This document shows positions 20,756 through 30,275 of a DNA stretch of 64,000 bases, one piece after another. Under the pieces are notes generated by a model. The model was not told where the DNA came from and did no database searches. It saw only the letters and a program-made list of their open reading frames with translations. A program made the position numbers and the translations under genes. How positions within the stretch are numbered: position 1 is the first letter of the stretch; each line of letters opens with the position of its first letter. Origin of the DNA: Methylobacillus glycogenes JCM 2850 (lineage in GTDB: Bacteria > Pseudomonadota > Gammaproteobacteria > Burkholderiales > Methylophilaceae); contig NZ_BAMT01000011.1 in NCBI RefSeq assembly GCF_000617925.1, positions 33,883 to 97,882 of the forward strand, in the 5' to 3' direction.

Positions 20756-20795
20756 GTTGTACCCGAATGTAGCACTTGTGCTATTTCGATACAAC
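20756..20795. promoter_or_regulatory. Large dyad-symmetric element, candidate activator-binding site
   Basis: The core is a perfect palindrome, TAGCAC-TT-GTGCTA (20770-20783). It is flanked by outer arms GTTGTA (20756-20761) and TACAAC (20790-20795). The centre is about 120 bp upstream of the xoxF sigma-54 promoter, a usual distance for an enhancer site. It is about 30-70 bp upstream of the activator's own start, so it could also mediate autoregulation. Confidence 0.6.
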
Positions 20796-20895
20796 CTGTT
20801 TGACCGTAGGGTTGCTGTGCAAAGACAGGCTTCCCCATCTGTAAGGCATTCTTTCCTTTATTGATTTGGGAATTATTCCCGTTAATTGCCAGGAG

Positions 20896-20911
20896 TGGCA
20901 CAGGGATTGCT
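20896..20911 (+). promoter_or_regulatory. Sigma-54 promoter upstream of xoxF
   Basis: The sequence reads TGGCAC-AGGGA-TTGCT, a complete match to the -24/-12 consensus with exact spacing. The start of transcription would be near 20922, leaving a leader of about 120 nt before the xoxF start. Confidence 0.82.
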
Positions 20912-21041
20912 GAATAGGGCTGCACGTGAAAGATCGGCTCGCGTTGTAGCGACTGGTCATTACAGCCGTTCCGGTGGAGCTTGGGCGGCAGTCATAAAAA
21001 GCAATTTAAGAATCTATTTAAGAATCTATGGAGAACTACTT

Positions 21042-22913
21042 TTGAAAGCTAAGCATTTGAAACTGGCACTCGTGGCCAGCCTGCTGGGCGCGGTATCTGC
21101 CCCGGCATTGGCAGTGGACAACCTGGAAAAACTCACCAAGGATGACAACCAGTGGGTAGCGCAGCGTAAGGATTACGCCAACACGGGTTACAGCGGCCTG
21201 TCGCAAATCAACAAGTCCAACATCAAAAACCTCAAGGCTGCCTGGAGCTTTGCCACTGGTGTTAACCGTGGTCACGAAGGTGCACCACTGGTAGTGGGCG
21301 ATATCATGTACATCGCCACCGCCTTCCCCAACAACGTATACGCGCTGGATCTCAGCAATGGCGAAAAGATCAAATGGTCTTACTTCCCCAAGCAAGACCC
21401 TTCCGTGCAATCGCTGCTGTGCTGCGATAACGTCACCCGTGGCCTGGGCTACGGCGATAACAAAATCTTCCTGCAACAGAATGATGGCATTCTGGTAGCC
21501 CTGGATGCCAAGACAGGCAACAAGGTGTGGGAAACCAAAGTGGTAGACGTCAAGCAAGGTGCCACCACCACCAACGCCCCGCATGTGTTCAAGGACAAAG
21601 TCATCACCGGTTGCTCGGGTGGTGAATACGGCGTGCGCTGCTACATCACCGCCTACAACATCAAGGATGGCTCGCTGGCATGGCGTGCCTACAGCACAGG
21701 CTCTGACGCCGACGTGCTGATAGGCAAGGACTTCAACAAGGAGGTGCCTGTACACAGCGCGCTCTCCGTATATGAAGACGTCAATGGCGGCAACAAAGAA
21801 GGCGGCTCCTTCAAGCCTGTTCCTGCCGATAAACTCAAATTCCCTGAAACTGACCTGGGCCTCAAAACCTGGCTCAAGCCACAAGCCTCCAAAAACGGCT
21901 GGGAACAAGGCGGCGGCGCTACCTGGGGTTGGTACTCCTACGATTCAGCTTTGAATCTGCTGTACTACTCCACTGGTAACCCATCGGTATGGAACCCGGA
22001 TGTACGTCCAGGCGACAACAAATGGTCCATGACCATCTTTGCGCGTGACCTCGACACTGGTCTCGCCAAATGGGGTTACCAGCTGACACCGCATGACGAG
22101 TGGGATTACGACGCCGTCAACGAAACTATCCTTTGGGATGCCGATGGCAAAAAACTGGCAACCCACTTTGACCGTAACGGCTTTGGCTACACCCTCAACC
22201 GTGAAACTGGCAAAGTGCTGGTGGCTGAGAAAATCCATCCTTTCGTCAACTGGGCTAGCAGCATAGACCTCAAGACTGGCGTGCCAGTGAAGGACCCCAA
22301 GTTCTCCACCCACCAGGATGTAAACAGCAAAAACGTCTGCCCAGCATCTCTGGGTGTGAAGGATCAGCAGCCTGCGGCTTACTCACCCAAGAGCAAACTG
22401 TTCTATGTACCGCTTAACCACGTCTGCATGGACTACGAGCCAGTAGAAGTGAAATATGTAGCGGGCCAACCTTGGGTAGGCGCAACCCTGAGCATGTTCC
22501 CCGGCCCTGACGGCGTCATGGGCGGCTTCATGGCTTGGGATGGCCTCAAGGGCAAGCAAGTCTGGTACAACAAAGAGAAATTCTCTGTCTGGAGCGGTGC
22601 GCTGGTAACAGGTAGCGATCTGGTCTTCTACGGCACCCTTGAGCGCTGGTTCAAGGCGGTAGATGGCAAAACAGGCAAAGAGCTGTGGAAATTCCGCGTG
22701 GGTTCTGGCGTGATTGGTAATGCCATCACCTACACCCACAAGGGTAAGCAATATGTAGGCGTATTGTCCGGCATTGGTGGCTGGGCGGGCGTCGCCATGA
22801 ACCTGGGCCTGACCAACGAGAACGATGGTCTGGGCGCAGCAGGTGGTTACAAAGAACTGAAGGAGTGGAATGCAGCGCCAGGCGGCGGTGCACTCAACGT
22901 CTTCAGCCTGTAA
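21042..22913 (+). CDS. xoxF: Lanthanide-dependent PQQ methanol dehydrogenase XoxF
   Basis: Periplasmic quinoprotein that oxidises methanol (and probably formaldehyde). The best start is TTG at 21042, with GGAG eight bases upstream. It gives a signal peptide cut near APALA and a 623-residue precursor, the usual XoxF size; the open frame extends upstream to 20886 without support. The vicinal cysteines (C127-C128, in LLCCDN) and W-docking PQQ repeats are present. In PHDEWDYDAVNE the catalytic Asp (355) is followed two residues later by Asp357. That second Asp is the extra lanthanide ligand found in XoxF and absent from calcium-dependent MxaF. No xoxJ/xoxG follows. Confidence 0.92.
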   Translation: MKAKHLKLALVASLLGAVSAPALAVDNLEKLTKDDNQWVAQRKDYANTGYSGLSQINKSNIKNLKAAWSFATGVNRGHEGAPLVVGDIMYIATAFPNNVYALDLSNGEKIKWSYFPKQDPSVQSLLCCDNVTRGLGYGDNKIFLQQNDGILVALDAKTGNKVWETKVVDVKQGATTTNAPHVFKDKVITGCSGGEYGVRCYITAYNIKDGSLAWRAYSTGSDADVLIGKDFNKEVPVHSALSVYEDVNGGNKEGGSFKPVPADKLKFPETDLGLKTWLKPQASKNGWEQGGGATWGWYSYDSALNLLYYSTGNPSVWNPDVRPGDNKWSMTIFARDLDTGLAKWGYQLTPHDEWDYDAVNETILWDADGKKLATHFDRNGFGYTLNRETGKVLVAEKIHPFVNWASSIDLKTGVPVKDPKFSTHQDVNSKNVCPASLGVKDQQPAAYSPKSKLFYVPLNHVCMDYEPVEVKYVAGQPWVGATLSMFPGPDGVMGGFMAWDGLKGKQVWYNKEKFSVWSGALVTGSDLVFYGTLERWFKAVDGKTGKELWKFRVGSGVIGNAITYTHKGKQYVGVLSGIGGWAGVAMNLGLTNENDGLGAAGGYKELKEWNAAPGGGALNVFSL

Positions 22914-22929
22914 TTCACCTAAGCACTAC

Positions 22930-23002
22930 CCCTGCCTTAGGGCAGGGCTCATCTCCATTTTAGAAGTCTCTTCAACCAGCCCAAGCGGGCTGGTTTTTTT
23001 TT
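22930..23002 (+). terminator. xoxF terminators (two hairpins)
   Basis: The first hairpin is CCCTGCC-TTAG-GGCAGGG (22930-22947), without a T-run. The second, CCAGCCC-AAGC-GGGCTGG at 22976-22993, is followed by a run of at least eight T residues and is a strong Rho-independent terminator. Confidence 0.88.
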
Positions 23003-23177
23003 CCTCTATAGCCCTGCCGCATAACAGTCAGTCTCGTGGCAGCTTGAGCTACAGGGGCGGCCCGCGCTAAAAACCGTTCACCACATCTCTCTTAGCCACT
23101 GCGCTCTTCCGCCTAAATACTGTGCAGGCTTTACTCATAACAAGTCATTAATATAAGCAAATTAAAAGCAAATAAAT

Positions 23178-23277
23178 TTGTCAATAAGGCCCAGTAAAAA
23201 GTAAAATCATCCCGGTAATCTTCTGGTGACATACCTCTAAAGCCCGCCAGCACGCCCTCACAAGCTGGCGGGTTTGT
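23178..23277 (+). ncRNA. Candidate small RNA or short leader (promoter plus terminator, no ORF)
   Basis: A sigma-70 type promoter is visible: TTGTCA (23178-23183), an 18-bp spacer, and TAAAAT (23202-23207). About 35 bp after the predicted start at 23214 comes an 11-bp hairpin (23241-23251 with 23264-23274) and GGGTTTGTTT. This defines a transcript of about 63 nt. It may be a small RNA, or an attenuated leader for the 23348 ORF. Confidence 0.4.
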
Positions 23278-23347
23278 TTATGTATCACCACTGAACAAGC
23301 TATTGAAATTCGCTTTGGCACATAAGCCAAACAACTGGGAGCCTCAC

Positions 23348-23608
23348 ATGAAACGCCTTAACATCGCCCGCAAGTTTTACCCACGCCTGCGCTACATCCG
23401 CATCAACATCTCCAAATTACTGGCGGCTTTGCTGCAAGTGGGGGTGTTGCAAAGCAGCCTGGTGCAGAGCACGGGCCTGCCGGTGGTGATGGCGAGCCTG
23501 GTGGGGGCGGCAGGCACTGCGCATGCCGCCAGAGAAGAGACACTTCAACCCAGAAACTTCAACCCAGGAATTTCCAACCAGGAACTTCAAACACCCAGGC
23601 CCCGCTGA
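23348..23608 (+). pseudogene. Short ORF with signal-peptide-like N-terminus, probably the remnant of a larger exported protein
   Basis: The ATG at 23348 has GGAG seven bases upstream. The protein starts with a basic region (MKRLNIARKFYPRLRYIRIN) and a long hydrophobic stretch ending TAHAA, like the extended signal of a large secreted protein. It then degenerates into a short low-complexity tail (repeated N-F/N-P-Q-E segments) and stops. The tail comes from three near-copies of an AACTTCAA/CCCAGG-type sequence. No family is recognised. I read it as a truncated gene whose body has been lost or replaced by the repeat-like sequence that follows. Confidence 0.4.
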
Positions 23609-24060
23609 TGCGGGGTTTGGTGTTTTTGGTGGGGTGAGAAGGAGAGGTTGGGGCTCCCGCTACGGTTGCTATTGCGAGAGACTGCGTTTCGCCTGGATGG
23701 CGAGTCACTCTCTTTTGCTTCGCCAAAAGAGAGTAACCAGAGAAAAGGCGACCCGGATATCCCCGCCCCGGCTTACAGCCGGGTAACCTGCGTTGCTCGG
23801 CTTTATCGGGGTCACGCTCAAACTCGCTGCGCTCAGACAGTCGCGCGCCCTGATCCGATAAACCCTGCGCTACTCGGCGGGTCTATACGGGAGGGAAAGT
23901 CAAAGACTCCGGATCAAGTTGCCACACTGGTAAATAAGCTCGATTACTTTTGTCTGCATCGCCCGGCAAGGCGAAACAAGATCTCTCGTCAGCGGGGGCA
24001 GGGGTCAAGACAACCACACCTCCCGCGAAAGCAAATACAGCGGCCAAGCAATGAAAGTAG
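23609..24060. repeat. Non-coding stretch resembling a dispersed intergenic repeat
   Basis: No convincing gene is present. The stretch contains a perfect 11-bp hairpin (23707-23717 with 23724-23734) around a CTTCGC loop, followed by AACCAGAGAAAAGGCGACCC. It also has GC-rich inverted segments such as CCCCGGCTTACAGCCGGG. Open frames here (for example 23648-24064) have unnatural composition. I recognise this arrangement as like the interspersed sequences often annotated as spurious ORFs in proteobacteria, but cannot confirm the copy number from one window. Confidence 0.35.
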
Positions 24061-25461
24061 TTAGGCCGATTTCAATTTGCTGTGATGCATGGAGTAAGCA
24101 AAATACACCACCACCCCTATCCCTACCCAAATCAAAAATCGATGCCAGGTCTCTGCTGGCAGAAACGCCATCAACGCGCCGCAGGAGAGTATGCCCAACA
24201 CCGGAATCAGCGGGTTCCAGGGATTCTTGAACGGACGTGGCAAGTTTGGCTGGCGTATGCGCAGCACCATCACACCAAAGCACACCATGACAAAGCTGGC
24301 CAAGGTGCCTATGTTGACGGTTTCAGCCAGGGTGCCGAGTGGGAAGAAGCCAGCGACTACTGAGATGACGCTGCCGCAGAGCAGGATCAAGCGGGTAGGG
24401 GTTTGGCGTTCTGGGTTGACCTTGGAGAAGAAGGCGGGGATTAAACCATCGCGGCTCATGGCGTAGAGGATGCGGGTGAGGCCGTATAGCAATACCAGCA
24501 ATACGGTGAGTAAACCTGCTATCACGCCTGTGGCCACCAGGGTGGATGACCAGGAATAGCCCAGGCGGCTCAGGGCATAGGCAACTGGGGAAGAGACGTT
24601 GAGGTCGGTGTAGTGCACCACGCCTGTGAGTACGCCGGAGACCAGGATGTAGATGAGGGTGCAGAAGCTGAGCGCCACGATCAGGCCTATGGGCAGGTCG
24701 CGCTGCGGGTTGCGGGCTTCATCGGCGGCGGTGGAGACGGCGTCGAAGCCGAAGTAGGCAAAGAACACCAGAGATGCGCCAGCGAGTATGCCGGTGTTGC
24801 TGCCATCAGAGTGGGCGCTGAACCAGCCGAAGGGGGTGAAGGGTTGCCAGTTGTCGGTGTTGATATGGCCGATGGCGATGGCGAGGAAGATGGCGATGGT
24901 GCCTAGTTTGATGGCGACCATGAGGTTGTTGACGGTGGAGCTTTGTTTGACGCCGCTGATGAGTACCAGTGTCAGTAGCCAGATAATGCCAAAGGCGGGG
25001 AGGTTGATGATGCCGCCCTGGCTGGGGGCTTTGGTCCATATTTCGGGGATGGTGATATGGAAGTTGGCCAGGGTGTTGATAAAGTAGCCTGACCAGCCGT
25101 TGGCAACGGCGGCGGCGCCTACGCCATACTCCAGCAACAAAATCCAGGCGATGACCCAGGCAAAGAATTCGCCAAATGCCACATAGGTGTAGCCATAGGC
25201 GCTGCCCGAGCCGCCCACTGAGGCGGCCAGCTCGGCATAGGCAAAGCCTGCAAAGCCAGCGGCCAGGCCAGCCAGCACAAAGGAGATGACAACGGCAGGG
25301 CCGGAATAGGTGGCGGCGGCGATGCCAGTGAGGACGAAGATGCCCGTGCCTATGGCGCAGCCTATGCCTAGCAGTGCGAGGTCAAATGCACTCAGACAGC
25401 GCTTGAGTCCGCTGTCTTTATGGTGCTCTACGGCTTTGGTACGGAATAACTGTGCAAACAT
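24061..25461 (-). CDS. APC-family amino acid permease (cationic amino acid transporter type)
   Basis: 466 residues from MFAQLFRTKAVEHHKD, with GGGAG seven bases upstream of the start. About 12 membrane segments are visible. The first helix carries GIGCAIGTGIFVLTGIAA, the APC substrate-binding motif. Other family segments are FAYAELAASVGGSGSAYGYTY and FFAYFGFDAVSTAADEARNPQRDLP. It resembles the YfnA/CAT branch of broad amino acid transporters. The substrate is not determined. It is separated from hemF by 75 bp. Confidence 0.88.
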   Translation of the reverse strand: MFAQLFRTKAVEHHKDSGLKRCLSAFDLALLGIGCAIGTGIFVLTGIAAATYSGPAVVISFVLAGLAAGFAGFAYAELAASVGGSGSAYGYTYVAFGEFFAWVIAWILLLEYGVGAAAVANGWSGYFINTLANFHITIPEIWTKAPSQGGIINLPAFGIIWLLTLVLISGVKQSSTVNNLMVAIKLGTIAIFLAIAIGHINTDNWQPFTPFGWFSAHSDGSNTGILAGASLVFFAYFGFDAVSTAADEARNPQRDLPIGLIVALSFCTLIYILVSGVLTGVVHYTDLNVSSPVAYALSRLGYSWSSTLVATGVIAGLLTVLLVLLYGLTRILYAMSRDGLIPAFFSKVNPERQTPTRLILLCGSVISVVAGFFPLGTLAETVNIGTLASFVMVCFGVMVLRIRQPNLPRPFKNPWNPLIPVLGILSCGALMAFLPAETWHRFLIWVGIGVVVYFAYSMHHSKLKSA

Positions 25462-25536
25462 GTGGGCTCCCTGAATTGTATTTTTAGTATGCACGAATTA
25501 TGCCCGGCACTGCGCCATGCGTGCCGGGATGGGGGT

Positions 25537-26451
25537 TTAAGCCGTAGGTTGCAGCTTGAGCCAGTCACGCCCGGTGATGAAGTCGGTATATAGCTTGGCT
25601 TCCTGTGAGCCTGGCTCTGGGTGCCAGTCGTAGCGCCATTTGACGATGGGCGGCATGGAAAGCAGTATCGATTCGGTACGGCCATTGGATTGCAGGCCGA
25701 AGATGGTGCCTCTGTCGTAGATCAGGTTGAACTCGACATAGCGGCCACGTCTATAGGCCTGGAAATCACGCTCACGCTCGCCATAGGGGGTGTCTTTGCG
25801 GCGTTGGACTATGGGCAGGTAGGCCTGGATAAAGGCATCACCCACGCTGCGTTGCAGCGCAAAGCTTTGCTCCAGCCCCAGCTCGCTGAAGTCGTCAAAG
25901 AAGATGCCGCCTATGCCGCGGGCTTCTTTGCGGTGCTTGAGGTAGAAGTAATCGTCGCATTCCTGCTTGAACTGCGGATAGTACTGGTCACCAAATGGTT
26001 GCAGGGCATCACGGCAGCTGCGGTGGAAGTGCACAGCATCTTCTTCAAAACCATAGTAGGGCGTGAGGTCCATGCCGCCGCCAAACCACCAGATAGGCGC
26101 TTCACCAGGTTTTTCTGCCACAAAGAAGCGCACGTTCATATGCACGGTAGGCACATAGGGGTTGCGTGGGTGAAACACCAGGGAAACGCCCATGGCCTGC
26201 CAGCTACGGCCTGCTGCCTCGGGATGTGCCACGCTGGCAGAGGGAGGGAGTTTGTTGCCCAGCACATGGGAGAAGCCTATGCCAGCACGCTCAAATACAT
26301 TGCCGTCTTCCAATAGGCAGGAAGTGCCTCCACCGCCTTCCGCTCGCTGCCAGCTATCGTGCAGGAAGCGTTTGCCATCGACCAGCTCTATGGCCTCAAC
26401 AATGCGGCCCTGCAGGCCTTGAAGGTAGTCGAAAATTGCGGTGGTGTTCAT
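25537..26451 (-). CDS. hemF: Oxygen-dependent coproporphyrinogen III oxidase
   Basis: 304 residues, full length. It oxidatively decarboxylates coproporphyrinogen III to protoporphyrinogen IX in haem synthesis, in the cytoplasm. Signature segments include [54 protein letters not shown] and [16 protein letters not shown]. It lies 30 bp after tsaC in the same direction, at the end of a purH-purD-tsaC-hemF run. Confidence 0.95.
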   Translation of the reverse strand: MNTTAIFDYLQGLQGRIVEAIELVDGKRFLHDSWQRAEGGGGTSCLLEDGNVFERAGIGFSHVLGNKLPPSASVAHPEAAGRSWQAMGVSLVFHPRNPYVPTVHMNVRFFVAEKPGEAPIWWFGGGMDLTPYYGFEEDAVHFHRSCRDALQPFGDQYYPQFKQECDDYFYLKHRKEARGIGGIFFDDFSELGLEQSFALQRSVGDAFIQAYLPIVQRRKDTPYGERERDFQAYRRGRYVEFNLIYDRGTIFGLQSNGRTESILLSMPPIVKWRYDWHPEPGSQEAKLYTDFITGRDWLKLQPTA

Positions 26452-26481
26452 GAAGCTCTCCAGTTGGCACCGGACTCTGGT

Positions 26482-27023
26482 TCACGGACGCACAATTCTG
26501 CCCGTGAGGAGATCCTGTATGGTCGAAGGTTTACGCGCACCGCCAGTTCTGCCCGGCAGCACTCTGACTTGAGAGCCAAACAGACGATAGCAGTCGCGTG
26601 TGGTTTTGGCCGGAACCCGGCCATTATGGTTTGCACTGGTGGAGACCAGCGCCATGCCGCTGTTGTGACACAAGGCAGCGGCAAAGGGGTGGGCGGTGAC
26701 GCGCACCGCCAGTGTGGTGTGCCTGCCTTGAGCCAGGCCGGGCAATGCTGGGCGGTAGGCACCAGCCAGGTATGCGGCCCTGGCCAGCGCGCAAACATTT
26801 GTTGCTGCTGGCTGGCAGTGGGTGGGGCAATCAGGGATTTAAGCTGCTTGAAGCGGCTGGCGATGATGATCAGGCCTTTGCGCTGCGGCCTGCCCTTGAT
26901 GCGCAGCAGGCGCTGCACCGCCAGGCGGTTTTTAGGGTCGCAACCCAGGCCAAAGCAGGACTCGGTGGGGTAAGCAATGACACCACCGCTACGCAAATAA
27001 TGCTGTAGTGCGCGTGCCTGCAT
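26482..27023 (-). CDS. tsaC: Threonylcarbamoyl-AMP synthase (TsaC/YrdC), frameshifted
   Basis: It makes threonylcarbamoyl-AMP for tRNA t6A modification. The N-terminus has GGVIAYPTESCFGLGCDP and RIKGRPQRKGLIIIA, both typical of YrdC/TsaC. Near 26727 one G is missing; restoring it reads WLKGRHTTLAVRVTAHP and continues to ALVSTSANHNGRVPA and the true end LLTGRIVRP at 26482. Repaired length is about 180 residues. It is an essential function, which supports an assembly error rather than a pseudogene. Confidence 0.85.
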
Positions 27024-27040
27024 AAGTTTGGGTTCCTGAC

Positions 27041-28308
27041 CTAGGACTTTACGGCGCGGTAGCCGATGTCACGGCGCAGCTGTAGGCCGTCAAACTGGAT
27101 GGCATCGGCAATTTTGTATGCCTGTAATTGCGCATACTTCACGGTTTCGCCTAGCGCGGCAACGCAGAGTACGCGGCCACCGCTGGTGACTACCTTGCCA
27201 TCTTTCATGGTGGTGCCCGCATGGAACACATGCGCGTCTTCCAGATCTTTCGGTAAACCTGTGATTTCATCACCCAGGCGTGGGGTGTCAGGGTAGTTGG
27301 CCGAGGCCAACACCACGCCCAGCGCACTGCGCCAGTCCCAGTCTGCCTGTGCTTCATTGAGTGTGCCATTGACCGCATGCTCGGCCAGGGTGACCAAATC
27401 ACTCTTGAGGCGCAGCATAATGGGCTGGGTTTCCGGATCACCCATGCGGCAATTGAATTCCAGCGTCTTGACGTTGCCATCTGGCTGATCATCAGGCCCG
27501 CGTAAAGGAAGCCAGTGTAAGGAATGCCATCCTTGGCCATGCCTTCCACGGTGGGGGTAATGATCTCGCGCATGACCTTCGCGTGTATGTCTGGCGTCAC
27601 CACCGGGGCTGGGGAATACGCACCCATGCCGCCAGTATTGGGGCCTTGGTCGCCATCCAGCAGGCGCTTGTGATCCTGGCTAGTTGCCAGGGCCAGGATA
27701 TTCTTGCCATCGACCATGACAATAAAGCTGGCTTCTTCGCCAGTGAGAAACTCTTCAATCACCACGCGCGCACCTGCTGCGCCCAGCTTGTTGTCGGCCA
27801 GCATGGCATCAATTGCCTCATGCGCTTCAGTCTCAGTCATGGCGACAACAACGCCCTTGCCAGCGGCCAGGCCATCGGCCTTGATGACGATAGGCGCACC
27901 TTGCTGCTTGACGTAGTCATGCGCAGCAACGGCATCGGTAAAGGTTGCGTAGGCGGCGGTAGGGATGTTGTGGCGCACCATGAAAGCCTTGGCAAAGTCC
28001 TTGGAGCTTTCCAGTTGTGCTGCCGCCTGAGTGGGGCCAAAGATTTTCAGCTTGGCGGCGCGGAAGGCATCTACCACGCCTTGCGAAAGCGGTGCTTCAG
28101 GGCCAACGATGGTAAGGCCGATGTGCTCTTTTTCGGCAAACTCAACCAGTTCCTGCACCTTGGTGATGGGCACGTTAACCATGTCCGGGTCCAGCGCTGT
28201 CCCTGCATTGCCAGGAGCTACATAAACACGGCTGATACGCTCACTTTGAGCCAGTTTCCATGCAAGTGCGTGCTCACGCCCGCCGCCACCGATGACTAGA
28301 ACTTTCAT
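27041..28308 (-). CDS. purD: Phosphoribosylamine-glycine ligase, frameshifted
   Basis: GAR synthetase of purine synthesis, with an ATP-grasp fold. Landmarks are MKVLVIGGGGREHALAWKL, the ATP-grasp GLAAGKGVVVAM, the SQDHKRLLDGDQGPNTGGMGAYSP signature region and, after the break, LEFNCRMGDPETQPIM. A single base is lost near 27490 (should read DQPDGNVKTLEFN). Repaired length is 422 residues. Of two adjacent ATGs the second (28308) is six bases from AAGGA. The leader contains an 8-bp hairpin at 28348-28368 of unknown role. Confidence 0.92.
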
Positions 28309-28396
28309 CATTAATCCTTTTGTATTTCTTACCCTGGGTATTTCGCTGGTCTGGATAATTTCCAGACCTTGGTACTTCAAATTGTAGTATCACGCT

Positions 28397-28424
28397 AAAA
28401 GGCCCATGCACTTGCACGGGCCTT
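28397..28424 (-). terminator. Terminator after purH
   Basis: Inverted repeat AAGGCCC with GGGCCTT; the stem continues inward over mismatches. It is followed on the minus strand by TTTTA. It starts about 5 bases after the purH stop and separates purH from purD. Confidence 0.65.
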
Positions 28425-28428
28425 GAGC

Positions 28429-30015
28429 TTAATGACGGAAATGACGCACGCCAGTGAAAATCATCACCAGGCCATGCTCATCTGCCGCCGCAATCACTTC
28501 ATCATCACGGATGCTACCACCCGGCTGAATAACGCAGCTGGCACCAGCCTCAGCCAGTACATCCACACCATCACGGAACGGGAAGAAGGCATCAGAGGCC
28601 ACGGCAGAACCTTGCAGAGACAAGCCTGCATTTTGTGCCTTGATGGCGGCAATCTTGGTGCTATCCACGCGGCTCATCTGGCCCGCGCCCACGCCCAGGG
28701 TGGTGCCATTGCCGCAGAAGACAATGGCGTTGGACTTAACGTACTTGGCCACACGCCAGGCAAACAGCAGGTCTTGCAATTGCTCAGGTGTAGGCTGCTT
28801 CTTGGTCACTACCTTGATGTCGTCCAGGCTGATTTCGTGGTTATCCGCGGTCTGGATCAGCAAGCCGGAACCCACGCGCTTGGTGTCGTGGGAGTTGCGG
28901 CCATGGCTCCAGGCGCTGTCGCCACCTGTAGGCAGGGCAATTTTCAGCACGCGTACATTGGCCTTGGCCTTGAATACGGCCAGCGCTTCTTCGGTGTAAT
29001 CAGGTGCTATCAGCACTTCAACAAACTGCTTGGAAACCGCTTCAGCCGCGGCAAGGTCTAGCGTCTGGTTGAAGGCGATGATGCCGCCAAAGGCCGAGGT
29101 CGTGTCAGTCTTGAAGGCTTTGTCATAGGCTTCCAGCGGGTTAGCACCTGTGGCCACGCCGCAGGGGTTGGCATGCTTGACGATAACGCAGGCGGTGGTG
29201 TCAAAGCTCTTGACGCACTCCCAGGCCGCATCGGCATCGGCGATGTTGTTATAAGACAGTTCCTTGCCCTGCAACTGCTGGGCAGTCACCAGGGAGCCTG
29301 GGGCCGGATACAAATCGCGGTAGAAGGCAGCCTGCTGGTGCGGATTTTCGCCGTAGCGCAGGTCTTGCACCTTCACCAGCCTGCCATTGGCCTGACCGGG
29401 GAAGGGGTTGCGTGTGCCATCGGCATTGAAGGAGGACAGGTAATCGCTGATCGCGCCATCATAGTTGCTGATGCGGTTGAACGCGGCGACAGACAGGTTG
29501 AAACGTGTAGCTTGGCTGGTAGCACCGCCAGTGCGCTGCATTTCAGCCAGCACTTCTGCATATTGGCTGGCATCGGTCAGCACGGCGACATCGCGCCAGT
29601 TCTTGGCGGCGGAGCGCACCATGGCTGGGCCACCAATGTCGATGTTCTCAATGGCATCTTCCAGAGTGGCGTCAGGGCGCGCCACTGTGGCTTCAAACGG
29701 ATACAGGTTAACGACCAGCAGATCGATATTCGGGATATCTGCGGCTTGCATGGCAGCGACATGCTCTGGCAGTTCACGACGACCGAGCAAACCACCGTGC
29801 ACCTTGGGGTGCAAAGTCTTGACGCGGCCATCCAGCATTTCCGGGAAACCAGTGTAGTCACTGACTTCAATCACGGGGATGTTGTTGTCGCGGAACAGTT
29901 TAGCCGTGCCGCCAGTGGAGAGAATTTCGACGCCAAAGCCAAGCAGGGCCTGGGCCAGTTCAAGAATTCCGTTTTTATCGGAAACGCTGATAAGAGCTCG
30001 TTTGATGACAGCCAT
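28429..30015 (-). CDS. purH: Bifunctional AICAR transformylase / IMP cyclohydrolase
   Basis: 528 residues, intact. It catalyses the last two steps to IMP. The N-terminal cyclohydrolase domain has [34 protein letters not shown] and [16 protein letters not shown]. The C-terminal transformylase has [14 protein letters not shown], the catalytic KHANPCGVA and the C-terminal FFPFRDGVD. It lies 26 bp downstream of fis on the minus strand. Confidence 0.96.
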   Translation of the reverse strand: MAVIKRALISVSDKNGILELAQALLGFGVEILSTGGTAKLFRDNNIPVIEVSDYTGFPEMLDGRVKTLHPKVHGGLLGRRELPEHVAAMQAADIPNIDLLVVNLYPFEATVARPDATLEDAIENIDIGGPAMVRSAAKNWRDVAVLTDASQYAEVLAEMQRTGGATSQATRFNLSVAAFNRISNYDGAISDYLSSFNADGTRNPFPGQANGRLVKVQDLRYGENPHQQAAFYRDLYPAPGSLVTAQQLQGKELSYNNIADADAAWECVKSFDTTACVIVKHANPCGVATGANPLEAYDKAFKTDTTSAFGGIIAFNQTLDLAAAEAVSKQFVEVLIAPDYTEEALAVFKAKANVRVLKIALPTGGDSAWSHGRNSHDTKRVGSGLLIQTADNHEISLDDIKVVTKKQPTPEQLQDLLFAWRVAKYVKSNAIVFCGNGTTLGVGAGQMSRVDSTKIAAIKAQNAGLSLQGSAVASDAFFPFRDGVDVLAEAGASCVIQPGGSIRDDEVIAAADEHGLVMIFTGVRHFRH

Positions 30016-30041
30016 AGGTGAGAGAACTTAAGGACAAGAGG

Positions 30042-30275
30042 TTATTGAAGATTGTGCTGCTGGAGTTTCTTGCGCAGGGTATTGCGGTTCAACCCCAGAA
30101 TTTCTGCGGCCTTGCTCTGGTTGCCCCCGGCGCGATTGAGTACATACTCAAGCAGGGGTTTTTCCATGCATTGCAGCACCATGTCATAGACTGCATGGGG
30201 CGGTTGCCCATCCAGATCCTTGAAATATTCATCTAGGGCGCTGCGTACGCAGCTGGCAAGATCCTGACTACTCAT
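30042..30275 (-). CDS. fis: DNA-binding protein Fis
   Basis: 77-residue nucleoid-associated factor. The C-terminal HTH reads GGNQSKAAEILGLNRNTLRKKL. The ATG shares one base with the dusB stop (TAATG), the conserved dusB-fis operon of proteobacteria. It is shorter than enteric Fis at the N-terminus, as is usual in betaproteobacteria. Confidence 0.95.
   Translation of the reverse strand: MSSQDLASCVRSALDEYFKDLDGQPPHAVYDMVLQCMEKPLLEYVLNRAGGNQSKAAEILGLNRNTLRKKLQQHNLQ

Noticed and set aside
21042..22913. Calcium-dependent MxaF methanol dehydrogenase
   Set aside because: The Asp two residues after the catalytic Asp (WDYD) and the lack of neighbouring mxa genes point to lanthanide-type XoxF.
29173..30021. 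Long plus-strand frame (282 codons) opposite purH
   Set aside because: It is the antisense shadow of a fully conserved purH; composition is histidine/glutamine-rich and unlike a real protein.
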